A stretch of DNA of 64,000 nucleotides from Microbacterium paraoxydans (GCF_018224615.1 NZ_JAGTUK010000001.1:1-64000), one strand, 5' to 3'; counted from the stretch's first letter, positions 54,763 through 63,732 are shown. Made by a program: numbers and translations. Notes: generated from the letters alone by a model not told the origin.

Positions 54763-55586
54763 GCGTCAGAACCCGAAGGGAGCCCTGGCTCCTGCTCCTG
54801 CCGGCGATCGTGCTGCTCGCGCTCGCCTTCCTCACCCCGGTGGCCGGCATGCTTCTCATGAGCGTGCAATCGCCGGCAGGCGGGTTCACCCTCGACAACT
54901 TCACCCGCTTGTTCGCAAGCGAGTATCACCTCCAGGCGGCGCTGCGTTCGCTCCGCCTGGGGGTGATCCAGACGGTGATCACCCTGGCGATCGCCATCCC
55001 GCTGTCGTACATCATGGCCCGCGCCGGCTCGAAGGTGCGCTCCTTCCTCCTGATCGTGGTGATCCTGCCGCTGATGACGAGCGTCGTGGTGCGCACGTTC
55101 GGGTGGGTGGTGCTGATGGGTCCGTCTGGGTTGATGATGAAGATCCCCGGCGCGGAGTTCCTCGTCGGCGGCACGCAGGGCTTCCTCGGCACCGAGACCG
55201 GCGTGGTGATCGCGATGGTGCAGGTGCTGCTGCCGTTCGCGGTGCTGAGCATCCTCGGAGTCATCTCCGGCATCACGCCGCAGCTGGAGGAGGCGTCGCG
55301 CACGCTCGGCGCCGGGTTCTGGCGCACGCTGCGGCACGTGGTGCTGCCGCTGTCGGTGCCCGGTATCGTCGCCGGCGCCTCGCTCGTGTTCGTGCTGTCG
55401 GTGAGCTCGTTCATCACGCCGCGGTTCATCGGCGGCTCACAGATCCCCGTGTTCGCGCAGACGATCTACGTCGACGCGACCACCAACCTCGACTGGTCGT
55501 TCGCGGCGGCACAGGCCGTGCTGCTGTTCGCTGGCGTGATGCTGGTGCTGGCGGCCACGGCCCGGCTCGGGAAGCAGAAGGTGTGA
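54759..55586 (+). CDS. ABC transporter permease, PotB-like
   Basis: The 275-residue protein has six membrane helices. The coupling loop is EEASRTLGAGFWRTLRHVVLPLS. It overlaps the binding-protein stop by ATGA. It forms the channel with the next permease for amine uptake. Confidence 0.88.
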   Translation: MSVRTRREPWLLLLPAIVLLALAFLTPVAGMLLMSVQSPAGGFTLDNFTRLFASEYHLQAALRSLRLGVIQTVITLAIAIPLSYIMARAGSKVRSFLLIVVILPLMTSVVVRTFGWVVLMGPSGLMMKIPGAEFLVGGTQGFLGTETGVVIAMVQVLLPFAVLSILGVISGITPQLEEASRTLGAGFWRTLRHVVLPLSVPGIVAGASLVFVLSVSSFITPRFIGGSQIPVFAQTIYVDATTNLDWSFAAAQAVLLFAGVMLVLAATARLGKQKV

Positions 55587-55588
55587 CC

Positions 55589-56389
55589 ATGGTCCGTTCC
55601 GTTCCGATCCTCGGCCGGATCCTCGCGATCCTCCTCGGCGTCGTCGTGACGCTGTACATGCTCGTCCCGCTGCTCGTGGTCGCCGGTGCCTCCGTCGGTG
55701 AGAACCGCTTCCTCACGTTCCCGGGGCAGGGGTTCACGCTCGACTGGTACGTGGAGGCGCTCACGTCGGACACGTACCTGGAGCCGTTCCGTCTCAGCCT
55801 CGTGGTGGGAGTGACGGTCGCGATCATCGCCGCGGCGGTCGGCACGGCGGCCGCGCTGGCCCTCACCCGGTTCCGCGTGCCCGGCGGTGCCGCGATCCAG
55901 GCGCTGCTGATGTCGCCGCTCACGATCCCCACGATCATCCTGGCGATCGGCGCCCTGTCGATCGCGTCGCTCACGATCGGCTCGCCCAACGTGGGGGTGC
56001 TGATCGCCATCCACGTGGTGATCGCGATCCCGTATGTGATGCGCACCGTGACGGGGGTGATGACCCGCGCCGATCACTTCACGGAGGAGGCCGCGCGCAC
56101 CCTCGGTGCCAGCACGTGGAATCGCTACCGTCTGGTGGTGCTGCCCATCGCGCGCCCCGGCATCGCAGCCGGCGCATTCTTCGCTTTTAACGTCTCGTTC
56201 GACGATGCGGTCATCGCCCTCTTCCTGCGCACTCCGCAGCTGGAGACCCTGCCCATCGCCATCTACGGCCAGCTGGAGTTCAGCACGTCGCCCACCGTGG
56301 CGGCCGTGTCGACCCTCATGGTCCTGCTCACCGTCGTCCTCATGATCGTCCTCGAACGCATCATCGGCCTGGGAAGGTTGTTCGTCTGA
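55589..56389 (+). CDS. ABC transporter permease, PotC-like
   Basis: The ATG at 55589 is well spaced from AGAAGG; the GTG at 55583, which overlaps the previous stop, is also possible. The protein is 266 residues with six membrane helices and coupling loop EEAARTLGASTWNRYRLVVLPI. FAFNVSFDDAVIALFL is typical of PotC-type permeases. It shares one base with the ATPase start (TGATG). Confidence 0.88.
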   Translation: MVRSVPILGRILAILLGVVVTLYMLVPLLVVAGASVGENRFLTFPGQGFTLDWYVEALTSDTYLEPFRLSLVVGVTVAIIAAAVGTAAALALTRFRVPGGAAIQALLMSPLTIPTIILAIGALSIASLTIGSPNVGVLIAIHVVIAIPYVMRTVTGVMTRADHFTEEAARTLGASTWNRYRLVVLPIARPGIAAGAFFAFNVSFDDAVIALFLRTPQLETLPIAIYGQLEFSTSPTVAAVSTLMVLLTVVLMIVLERIIGLGRLFV

Positions 56390-57432
56390 TGACAACGCTC
56401 ACCATCACTGCTCTCACCAAGGACTTCAAGGGGACGAAGGTGCTCAAGGGCATCGACCTCTCGATGCGGTCGGGGGAGTTCGTCTCGCTGCTGGGGCCGT
56501 CGGGCTGCGGCAAGACCACGCTGCTGCGCTGCATCGCCGGGCTCGAGTCGCCCACGAGCGGCACGATCGAGATCGCCGGCCAGGACGTCACGAAGCTTCC
56601 GCCCGAGAAACGGCACCTCGGAATGATGTTCCAGAGCTACGCACTGTTCCCGCACATGAGCGTGGTCGAGAACGTGCGCTTCGGGCTCCGCATGGCCGGG
56701 GAGAAGCCGAAGGCCGAGCAGAAAGAGCTGGCGGTGCGTGCGCTGGAGCGCGTGCAGATGGGCCACCTCGCCGACCGGATGCCGGCGCAGCTGTCGGGCG
56801 GCCAGCAGCAGCGCGTGGCCCTGGCGCGGGCGATCGCGTTCGAGCCGCGGGTGCTCCTGCTCGACGAGCCGCTGTCGAACCTCGACGCCCGGCTGCGCGA
56901 GGACATGCAGGTGGAGCTGAAGGAGCTGCACCGCACGCTCGGCCTCACGACCGTGTTCGTCACGCACGACCAGGAGGAGGCGATGAGCCTGTCCGACCGG
57001 ATCGTGCTGATGAACGGCGGCGTGATCGAACAGGAGGGCGCCCCCGCGGAGCTGTACGGCTCCCCGCGCACGCCGTTCGCGGCGGACTTCATCGGTGCGG
57101 CGAACCTGCTCCCCGCGACGCGGTCGGGTGCCGTCGCGACGCTCGACGGCGCTGCGGTGCAGGTGCCGCTCTCGGGTGCGGGCCCCGACGGTTTCGGCGA
57201 GGTCGTGCTGCGGCAGGAGGACCTGCACCTGGCACCCACGGTCGGTGCCGACGCACCGGTGGCGGTCGAGGTCGTCGCGCACGTGTACCGCGGCGCGGAC
57301 GTCGTGTACATCGTGGAGCTGTCCGGCCGGCGGCTGCGCGTGGTGCGCCCTCGCCACGAGCAGCCCATCCCCGAGGGCCCGGCCGGTCTGGGCTGGCGCC
57401 CTGGCGCGGTGCTCTGGATCCCGGCCGCCTGA
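56389..57432 (+). CDS. ABC transporter ATPase, PotA-like
   Basis: The 347-residue protein has Walker A GPSGCGKTT, Q-loop MMFQSYALFPHM, signature LSGGQQQR, Walker B LLLDEPLSNLDARLR and H-loop VTHDQEEAM. A C-terminal TOBE domain (about 265-345) contains VEVVAHVYRGADVVYIVEL. It powers the amine importer. Last gene of the operon, followed by a strong hairpin. Confidence 0.92.
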   Translation: MTTLTITALTKDFKGTKVLKGIDLSMRSGEFVSLLGPSGCGKTTLLRCIAGLESPTSGTIEIAGQDVTKLPPEKRHLGMMFQSYALFPHMSVVENVRFGLRMAGEKPKAEQKELAVRALERVQMGHLADRMPAQLSGGQQQRVALARAIAFEPRVLLLDEPLSNLDARLREDMQVELKELHRTLGLTTVFVTHDQEEAMSLSDRIVLMNGGVIEQEGAPAELYGSPRTPFAADFIGAANLLPATRSGAVATLDGAAVQVPLSGAGPDGFGEVVLRQEDLHLAPTVGADAPVAVEVVAHVYRGADVVYIVELSGRRLRVVRPRHEQPIPEGPAGLGWRPGAVLWIPAA

Positions 57433-57446
57433 CCTCGGAGACCTCG

Positions 57447-57485
57447 CCGCGCGGCGCCCCTCCCCTATGGAGCGGCGCCGCGCGG
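57447..57485 (+). terminator. Terminator of the amine operon
   Basis: CCGCGCGGCGCC (57447-57458) and GGCGCCGCGCGG (57474-57485) pair perfectly over 12 bp with a 15-nt loop, 14 bp after the potA-like stop. Confidence 0.7.
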
Positions 57486-57500
57486 TCATAGGATCGGCGC

Positions 57501-59282
57501 ATGGACGCCCCCGACTCGCCCACCCCCGCCCCGGCCGACTCGACCCCGCGGGATCCGTCCCGGCGCGGATTCTTCAAGGTGGGGGGCGCGGCACTCGCGG
57601 GTGCGGTGATCGGCGGCGCGGGCGGTGCCGCGATCGGCGCAGCGGTGGCGGGCGGCAACCCGCGCGACGGTTTCGCGGACGACCCCGACCCGTTCGCCGC
57701 ACTCACGCCGCGGAAGGAACCGGGCTTCGACCACATCGTGGTGGTGATGGGCGAGAACCGCTCCTTCGACAACCTGCTCGGCTACCTCTACACGCCCGAC
57801 ACGCTCCCGAAGGGTGAGACGTTCGAGGGTCTCGCGTTCGGCACGCACAGCAACACGGCCGCCGATGGCACCGTGGTCGAGGCGCACGTGTACCAGGGCG
57901 ACACCGACCGGATCATGAGCCTGCCCGACCCCGACCCCGGCGAGGAGTACCCGCACGTCAACACCCAGATCTTCGGCACGGTCGACCCGAAGTCCAACGC
58001 GGACCTGTTCGTCGATGAGATGGCGTCTCCGTTCAACGCCCCGACCCACGGTGAGAAGGCGACCATGTCGGGGTTCCTGGAGGACTACATCATCAACTTC
58101 CGGCGGCTCCGCGGCGGGAAGGAGCCGAGCGTCGACGAGGCCAGGCACATCATGGGGTCGTTCTCGCCGGAGATGCTGCCGGTGCTGTCGACTCTCGCGT
58201 CGGAGTTCGCGGTGTTCGACCACTGGTATGCGGGCGTCCCGTCGCAGACGTTCTGCAATCGTTCGTTCTTCCACGCCTCCACCTCGCACGGCTTCGTCAC
58301 CAATCAGGGCGGCGGCGGGTACCGGAAGTGGATCGACGCGCCGGCTGCCCCCACGGTGTTCAACCGGCTGGAGGACAAGAAGATCAGCTGGAAGGTCTAC
58401 ATCGACAAGCTGCAGCTGGTGTCGTTCACGGGCATGCTGCACGCGGCGGTGCTGGAGAAGTACTGGCGCACGGAGCACTTCGGCACGATGGAGGACTTCT
58501 ACGCCGACGCGAAGAACGGCACCCTCCCGGCGTACGCGTTCATCGAGCCGCGCATGGTGTACGACCACAACGACTTCCATCCGCCGTTCGGTGCGCCACG
58601 CGAGAGCGTGGTCGACGGCGAGCCCGTGTTCGACAGTGCGATCTCCGACGTGCGGGCGGGCGACCGGCTGATCCACGACGTGTACGAGGCCGTGCGCACG
58701 AGTGCCACCCCGGACGGCTCGAACGCGGTGAACACCCTGCTGCTGATCACGTTCGACGAGCACGGCGGGTGCTACGACCACGTGCCGCCGCCCTCCGCCA
58801 CCACGCCGACGCCCGACACGGAGCCCGGGGAGATGGGGTTCACGTTCGACCGACTGGGGTGCCGGGTGCCCGCGATCGCCGTGTCTGCGTACACCCGCCG
58901 CGGCACGATCATCCACGACGAGATGCACCACGGCTCGGTGACCGCGACGCTCTCCCGGCTGCACGGGCTGAAGCCGCTGAACGACCGCGACCAGTCCGCG
59001 AACACGCTCATGAACGTGGTGAACCTGGACAAGCCACGCCACCCGGCCGATTGGCCCGTGACCACCCCGGCCTATACGCCGCCGAACCCGGAGGACGGCA
59101 CGCCGCAGCCGAACGAGGCCGATCACCTCAAGCCGCTGACCCCGCCCGCCCGCGGGCTGCTCGGGCTGCTGCTGGCGCGCTACGGCAAGCCGGGCGAGCC
59201 GGAGCCGGAGACCTTCGCCGACGCATACACGCTGCTGCACGAGCACGGCGAGGAGCTGTTCGGCCCCGCGAAGGGCAGCTGA
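57501..59282 (+). CDS. Tat-exported phospholipase C/acid phosphatase-like phosphoesterase
   Basis: The 593-residue protein starts with a Tat signal (RRGFFKVGG, Arg pair at 21-22, long Ala/Gly core). The phosphoesterase family (PF04185) blocks are HIVVVMGENRSFDNLLGYLY, HWYAGVPSQTFCNRSFFHASTSHG, TFDEHGGCYDHVPPP and VSAYTRRGTIIHDEMHHGS. They hold the metal-binding Glu/Asn and Asp/His residues of bacterial phospholipase C and AcpA. It likely cleaves phospholipids or other phosphoesters outside the cell. Confidence 0.9.
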   Translation: MDAPDSPTPAPADSTPRDPSRRGFFKVGGAALAGAVIGGAGGAAIGAAVAGGNPRDGFADDPDPFAALTPRKEPGFDHIVVVMGENRSFDNLLGYLYTPDTLPKGETFEGLAFGTHSNTAADGTVVEAHVYQGDTDRIMSLPDPDPGEEYPHVNTQIFGTVDPKSNADLFVDEMASPFNAPTHGEKATMSGFLEDYIINFRRLRGGKEPSVDEARHIMGSFSPEMLPVLSTLASEFAVFDHWYAGVPSQTFCNRSFFHASTSHGFVTNQGGGGYRKWIDAPAAPTVFNRLEDKKISWKVYIDKLQLVSFTGMLHAAVLEKYWRTEHFGTMEDFYADAKNGTLPAYAFIEPRMVYDHNDFHPPFGAPRESVVDGEPVFDSAISDVRAGDRLIHDVYEAVRTSATPDGSNAVNTLLLITFDEHGGCYDHVPPPSATTPTPDTEPGEMGFTFDRLGCRVPAIAVSAYTRRGTIIHDEMHHGSVTATLSRLHGLKPLNDRDQSANTLMNVVNLDKPRHPADWPVTTPAYTPPNPEDGTPQPNEADHLKPLTPPARGLLGLLLARYGKPGEPEPETFADAYTLLHEHGEELFGPAKGS

Positions 59283-59315
59283 CCCCGCGCTGTCCGTCGG
59301 GGCTGCACGTCGGGC

Positions 59316-59738
59316 CTAGACGTCGGGGATGAGCCTCTTGCCCAGGTCGACCGTGTCGTCGATCTCGTAGCCGAGCCGTCGGTAGAAGTCGACCACCTGC
59401 GCGTTGCCGGCACGCACCTGCAGATTCACCTTCGGGCAGCCGAGGTCGCGCAGGCGGGCCTCCACGTGCGCCACGAGTTCCCTGCCCACTCCGAGTCCGC
59501 GCGCGTCGGGCTGCGTGGCGAGGTAGTTCATCCACCCTCGATGACCGTCGTATCCCGCCATGACCGTGCCGAGGATGCGCCCCGTCTCGTCCTCCGCCAC
59601 GACGAAGAGCTCGGGCTGCACCGTCAGCTTCCTGGCGATGTCCTTCCGCGGATCGTTCCACGGCCGCGTGAGCCCCGCCGCCTCCCACAGGTCGACGACG
59701 GCATCGGTGTCTTCAGATCGGAAGGGTCGGATGTGCAC
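59316..59738 (-). CDS. GNAT acetyltransferase, YpeA-like
   Basis: A GTG start gives 140 residues. IRPFRSEDTDAVVDLWEAAGLTRPWNDPRKDIARKL matches the YpeA group; the acetyl-CoA loop is in TQPDARGLGVGRELV and the C-terminal VDFYRRLGYEIDD is typical. The acceptor is unknown. Confidence 0.88.
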   Translation of the reverse strand: MHIRPFRSEDTDAVVDLWEAAGLTRPWNDPRKDIARKLTVQPELFVVAEDETGRILGTVMAGYDGHRGWMNYLATQPDARGLGVGRELVAHVEARLRDLGCPKVNLQVRAGNAQVVDFYRRLGYEIDDTVDLGKRLIPDV

Positions 59739-59816
59739 TGTTCCAGCCTCCCAGATCCGGCCTCCCGCGAGGATCAGCCGCCCACCGGTGGGAACGAGGT
59801 CAGGGGGAGGCGGCGG

Positions 59817-60281
59817 TCAGACGTCCGACGGGAGGGTCAGGTGGACGATCGGGTACGGTCGCCCGTCCCCGTCGAGTTCGCTGCGGCCGACCGGCACGAA
59901 TCCGCGGCGCAGGTAGAACGCGCGCGCCGCCTGGTTTTGCTCGTTCACGTCCACGCGCGTCACCGCCTGGTTCTCGACGACCTCGGCCAGCAGGGCAGAC
60001 CCCACGCCCTGACCACGGACCGCGTCGGAGACGAACAGCATCTCCAGGCTCCCGTCGAGAACCCCGGCGAACCCGGCCGGCGTGCCGTCGGTCTCGGCGA
60101 CGGTGAGGGTCACCGCGGGGAAGTAGTCCGACGCCAGGTGCGACTCGATCCGCGTGAAGTCGGAGGCGTCCAGGAAGTCATGCGTGGCCCGCACCGCGCT
60201 GCGCCAGATCTCGACCAGCGTCGGGTACTCCTCTGGGCCGCGGCACGGACGGATGGTCGGCGGGTGGGCGTCCTCGGGCAT
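59817..60281 (-). CDS. GNAT acetyltransferase
   Basis: The start is the ATG of MPEDAHPPTI; the protein is 154 residues. It has the acetyl-CoA loop SDAVRGQGVGSALL and NQAARAFYLRRGFVPVG. N-terminal EYPTLVEIWRSAVRATHDFL resembles small-molecule or peptide acetyltransferases (YjaB type). The LLM fragment ends 32 bp upstream, the spacing expected if the LLM gene was its direct neighbour before the insertion at 60429. Confidence 0.85.
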   Translation of the reverse strand: MPEDAHPPTIRPCRGPEEYPTLVEIWRSAVRATHDFLDASDFTRIESHLASDYFPAVTLTVAETDGTPAGFAGVLDGSLEMLFVSDAVRGQGVGSALLAEVVENQAVTRVDVNEQNQAARAFYLRRGFVPVGRSELDGDGRPYPIVHLTLPSDV

Positions 60282-60313
60282 GGTGTCGATCGTACGGACC
60301 CTGCTCGGCCGCG

Positions 60314-60428
60314 TCAGACCGGGTCCCCCGTGACGGGGCCCTCGGTGTTGGGCTTCCAGCCCAGCGCCGGGGCGACGTGCTCGGCGAACGCCTCCAGCAC
60401 GTGCAGGTTGTACTCCGGCCCGAGCTGG
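60314..60428 (-). pseudogene. Orphan 3' end of the LLM monooxygenase gene
   Basis: The minus strand encodes the last 38 codons of the LLM gene (QLGPEYNLHVLEAFAEHVAP...) and ends GPVTGDPV-stop. Bases 60333-60428 are identical to 61116-61211 in the intact gene, whose end reads GPVQGDAI-stop. It is probably the original C-terminus, cut off when the acetyltransferase insert arrived. Confidence 0.8.
60333..60428. repeat. 96-bp perfect direct repeat, copy 1
   Basis: This block is identical over 96 of 96 bases and in the same orientation as 61116-61211. Divergence is abrupt at both edges. The copies flank the acetyltransferase insert. Confidence 0.95.
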
Positions 60429-60438
60429 CTGGGAAGGA

Positions 60439-60918
60439 TTAGGAGAGCTCCAAACAAAGCAGTCTCTCGCGGTCATCCCAGGGCGTGGGAGAGATAACGA
60501 AACCGAGCTTCCGGTATAGCGTGATGGCAGGTTCTCGCCAATCCCACACAGAAAGCTGAACAGGGCGACCGATGCCCCGCAGCGCCTCGCTGATCAGAGC
60601 CGATCCGACGCCGAGGCCTCGTGCCGTCGGATCCGTCCAGAACCGCTTGATCTCCGAAGCCCCAGAAACCGAGGTACCGACGACAACGACTCCGCAGTCC
60701 AACCCATCCGCCGTGGCGACGATGACCCGCATCCGGTGCAACGCCTTGGCGGGATCGGCCACTTCTCTTTGATACCGCTCGGGCAGCGGGCCGGCGTTCG
60801 ACACGAGAGCGTGCTCTGCCTTCTCAGTTTCGGTCTGCCGGAGGTAGCTGTCCAGAAGTGCCGAGACGGAAGCGGTATCTTCCGGGAAAGATGCCTGTCG
60901 AAGAACGATCGCAGTCAT
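60439..60918 (-). CDS. GNAT acetyltransferase carried by the insert
   Basis: The 159-residue protein has the acetyl-CoA loop TDPTARGLGVGSALI and PAITLYRKLGFVISP. The N-terminus IVLRQASFPEDTASVSALLDSYLRQTE and ALHRMRVIVATADG fit small-molecule acetyltransferases. GC is lower and codon use less biased than in neighbours, a sign of transfer. It lies between two copies of a 96-bp repeat. The substrate is unknown. Confidence 0.82.
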   Translation of the reverse strand: MTAIVLRQASFPEDTASVSALLDSYLRQTETEKAEHALVSNAGPLPERYQREVADPAKALHRMRVIVATADGLDCGVVVVGTSVSGASEIKRFWTDPTARGLGVGSALISEALRGIGRPVQLSVWDWREPAITLYRKLGFVISPTPWDDRERLLCLELS

Positions 60919-60965
60919 AGGACATCGCCCTGCGCTGGCTGCGATTCAAGGTTCGTCACGACGCC

Positions 60966-61088
60966 TCACTGATCCTGACCGAGTTGCTTGTTCTGGATGC
61001 GCTCATGCCATCGGGGTCCTGGCGTCGCTCCGATGCGCCCGGCGGCCTGCCCGATCTCTTTGGCGCGCTCAAATAGCGTAATCCGCAC
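60966..61088 (-). CDS. Possible 40-residue ORF in the insert
   Basis: A GTG-initiated frame starts 8 bp after the LLM stop and ends 47 bp before the acetyltransferase start. It encodes a polar helical peptide including LFERAKEIGQAAGRIGATPG and ends NKQLGQDQ. There is no Shine-Dalgarno, so it could be a remnant of a longer gene. Confidence 0.25.
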   Translation of the reverse strand: MRITLFERAKEIGQAAGRIGATPGPRWHERIQNKQLGQDQ

Positions 61089-61096
61089 TTAGATGC

Positions 61097-62152
61097 TCAG
61101 ATCGCGTCGCCTTGCACGGGGCCCTCGGTGTTGGGCTTCCAGCCCAGCGCCGGGGCGACGTGCTCGGCGAACGCCTCCAGCACGTGCAGGTTGTACTCCG
61201 GCCCGAGCTGGTTCGGGATCGTCAGCATGAGGGTGTCCGCCGCCATGACGGCCTCGTCCTGCTTCAGCTGCTGGATCAGCACGTCGGGCTCGGCGGCGTA
61301 GGTCTTGCCGAACGTGGAGCGGAACCCGTCGATGATGCCGATCTGGTCGCCGTTCTCCTCGCTGCGCAGCCCGAAGTAGGCGCGGTCCATGTCGGAGATC
61401 AGCGGGAACACGCTTCGGCTCACCGACACCCGCGGGGTCCCGGTGTGACCGGCCTCCTTGTACGCGGCGCGGAACAGGTCGATCTGCTCGCGCTGCAGCT
61501 CGTGGAACGGCTGGCCCGTGGCCTCGGTCACCAGGGTCGAGCTCATCATGTTGAGGCCCTTGCGTCCGGTCTCCTCGGCCGTGGCGCGCGAGCCCGAGCC
61601 CCACCAGATGTGGTCGCGGAGCGTGGGCGACTGCGGCTCGATCTGCAGGTAGCGGCCGGCGCCGACCATGCGCGGGTCTCCGGGGGCGATGCCCTGACCG
61701 TCGATCGCGTGCAGGAAGATCTCGAACTTCTCCCTGGCCAGCACACTGCCGCGCTCGGGGTCTTCCTCGTCCACGTAGCCGAACGTCTCGTAGCCGCGCA
61801 GCGCCGTCTCGGGTGAACCACGGCTCACGCCGAGGGCGATGCGGCCGTCGGCGATGAGGTCGAGCGCGGCGGCCTCCTCGGCGAACTGGAAGGGGTTCTC
61901 GTAGCGCATGTCGATCACGCCGGTCCCCACCTCGATGCGCTCCGTGCGCGCGGCCATGGCCGACAGCAGCGGCATGGGCGACGCGGCCTGCCGCGCCCAG
62001 TGGTGCACGCGCACGTAGGCGCCGTTCACCCCCAGCTCGTCGGCGCCCTCCGCGATCTCGATCGTCTGCTTCAGCATGTCGCCCGCGGTGCGGGTCGCCG
62101 AGCCGGGCACGTCTGCGTAGTGCCCGAAGGAGAGGAATCCGAAAGCCTTCAT
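61097..62152 (-). CDS. LLM-class flavin-dependent oxidoreductase
   Basis: The 351-residue protein has the luciferase-like barrel: GAYVRVHHWARQAASPMPLLSAMAART, GTGVIDMRYENPFQFAEEAAALDLI and RIALGVSRGSPE. It uses reduced flavin, likely F420H2 or FMNH2, to oxidise an unknown compound. The last codons differ from the orphan 3' fragment at 60314, so the insertion exchanged the C-terminus. Confidence 0.88.
   Translation of the reverse strand: MKAFGFLSFGHYADVPGSATRTAGDMLKQTIEIAEGADELGVNGAYVRVHHWARQAASPMPLLSAMAARTERIEVGTGVIDMRYENPFQFAEEAAALDLIADGRIALGVSRGSPETALRGYETFGYVDEEDPERGSVLAREKFEIFLHAIDGQGIAPGDPRMVGAGRYLQIEPQSPTLRDHIWWGSGSRATAEETGRKGLNMMSSTLVTEATGQPFHELQREQIDLFRAAYKEAGHTGTPRVSVSRSVFPLISDMDRAYFGLRSEENGDQIGIIDGFRSTFGKTYAAEPDVLIQQLKQDEAVMAADTLMLTIPNQLGPEYNLHVLEAFAEHVAPALGWKPNTEGPVQGDAI
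61116..61211. repeat. 96-bp perfect direct repeat, copy 2
   Basis: This copy lies inside the intact LLM gene and matches 60333-60428 exactly. The offset between copies is 783 bp, the size of the inserted unit. Confidence 0.95.
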
Positions 62153-62180
62153 GATGTATTCGAACGCATGGAAGCGTCGA

Positions 62181-63689
62181 CTATTCCCCCGGCGTCAGGA
62201 AACCGTCGCGCACGAGGGAGCGGATCTTCGGCTCCAGGTCCGCCCACAGGTCGGCGAGCGGCACGTCGAACAGGTCGGCCAGCGCGCCGACGATCTGCGC
62301 CACGGTGAGCTCCCCGTCGCACGCGCCGACGAACCCGGCGAGCGCGCTGTCGACGCTCACGGTGCGCGCGAAGCCGCCGCCCTGACGCAGCTCGATCACA
62401 CTGGGGTCGTCGTCGCCCGGCATCAGGTGCCTGGCCTCGGTCACATCCGGCGCCACCACCAGGGTCGAGGGCAGCCCGCCCGCGAGCGCGTCGTGCGCCG
62501 CGAGCCCGGCCGCGAGCGCCGCCCCCACGTTCGACACCTGCTGCCCGAGCCGCTCCACCCGCCGCAGGGGTTCACCGTCGCCGCGCCGCAGCAGCACGTA
62601 GCCGAACCCGACCGCCGTCACGCCGCGCGCGGCGAAGTCGTCGAGCCACGCGGTGAGCAGCGGCACGAACGCGGCGTCGCGGGGCGTGGTGCCGCCGTCG
62701 CGGATCCACAGCTCCGCGTACGCCAGGGGCGACAGCTCCTCCCGCTCGATCACCCACAGGTCGAGGTCGGCGGGCACCCACGCCTCGAGCCGCGCGAGCC
62801 CGGTGACGCCCGTGCGCGACTCCCAGTTGCCGAGCAGCTGCGCGATGCCGCCGCGCGTGAGGTGGGCGGGTGCCGTGCGGACGAACCGCTCGACCAGCGC
62901 GTCGCCCACCAGGCCGCCGTCGCGATATTCGTACGCGGGCACGCCCTCGGTGCGCGGAGTGATCACGAAGGGCGGGTTCGACACGATCAGGTCGAACGCC
63001 TCGCCCGCGACGGGCTCGAACATGCTGCCGAGCCGGAAGTCGATGTTGGTCACGCCGTTGAGCTGCGCGTTGAGCTCCGCGTATGCCAGGGCGCGACGGG
63101 AGATGTCGGTCGCGACCACCGTGCCGGCGCGGCGGGCGACCAGCAGCGCCTGGATGCCGCAGCCGGTGCCGAGGTCGAGGGCGCGCTCCACCTGCACGGG
63201 CACCACGGTCTCGGCGAGCGTGCGCGAGGCCCCGCCCACACCCAGCACGTGGTCGGCGGGCAGGGGTCCGTCGAGCGCCACCTCGTCGAGGTCGCTCGCG
63301 ATCCACCACTCGCCCACGCCGTCCGCGTCCACGAACGACTGCGGACGCAGCAGTGCCGTCGGGACCACCGTGCCGTTCTCGACACGCGCGAGCCCGAGCT
63401 CGACCAGCCCGTCCACGCCGAGGGCGGGGAGCGCCGGGGCGACGACCGCCTCCGGTTGCGGAAGGCCGAGCACGAACAGGCGTCCGAGGGTCGCGAGCAC
63501 GCCGTCGTCGTCGGCGATCGCACGGAGGATCGGCTCGCGCATCCCGCGGCCCAGCGCGTCGTCGGCCTCCGCGCCCCACAGCTGCCGCAGCGGCTCGGAG
63601 CGGAGGTCGGCGGCGTCGAGGTCGGCGGCGAGGCGGGCGCTGCGGACGGGGTCGGGAACGGGTGCGGGGGCGTCGGACACGGCCGTCAC
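62181..63689 (-). CDS. Class I SAM methyltransferase with N-terminal DUF7059-type domain
   Basis: The 502-residue protein has an N-terminal helical domain (about 1-150), then a Rossmann methyltransferase: ALDLGTGCGIQALL (motif I), VVATDISRRAL and the catalytic SNPPF in LIVSNPPFVITP. NPPF enzymes methylate a planar amide or amine nitrogen (PrmC and RNA methyltransferases). A C-terminal winged-helix-like part follows. The substrate is unknown. It is 28 bp upstream of the LLM gene. Confidence 0.87.
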   Translation of the reverse strand: MTAVSDAPAPVPDPVRSARLAADLDAADLRSEPLRQLWGAEADDALGRGMREPILRAIADDDGVLATLGRLFVLGLPQPEAVVAPALPALGVDGLVELGLARVENGTVVPTALLRPQSFVDADGVGEWWIASDLDEVALDGPLPADHVLGVGGASRTLAETVVPVQVERALDLGTGCGIQALLVARRAGTVVATDISRRALAYAELNAQLNGVTNIDFRLGSMFEPVAGEAFDLIVSNPPFVITPRTEGVPAYEYRDGGLVGDALVERFVRTAPAHLTRGGIAQLLGNWESRTGVTGLARLEAWVPADLDLWVIEREELSPLAYAELWIRDGGTTPRDAAFVPLLTAWLDDFAARGVTAVGFGYVLLRRGDGEPLRRVERLGQQVSNVGAALAAGLAAHDALAGGLPSTLVVAPDVTEARHLMPGDDDPSVIELRQGGGFARTVSVDSALAGFVGACDGELTVAQIVGALADLFDVPLADLWADLEPKIRSLVRDGFLTPGE

Positions 63690-63726
63690 TCTACGCGTCT
63701 TCAGGGTTCTCCTTCCTCGCGCCTCC

Positions 63727-63732
63727 TAGAAT
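63727..63732 (+). promoter_or_regulatory. Candidate -10 for the right-edge gene
   Basis: TAGAAT lies 53 bp before the ATG at 63786, with GAGGAAGA as ribosome-binding site. The -35 is not clear. Confidence 0.3.

Noticed and set aside
60429..61115. Integron gene cassette with attC site
   Set aside because: The acetyltransferase content fits, but I found no paired RYYYAAC/GTTRRRY core sites; the long direct repeat points to another mechanism.
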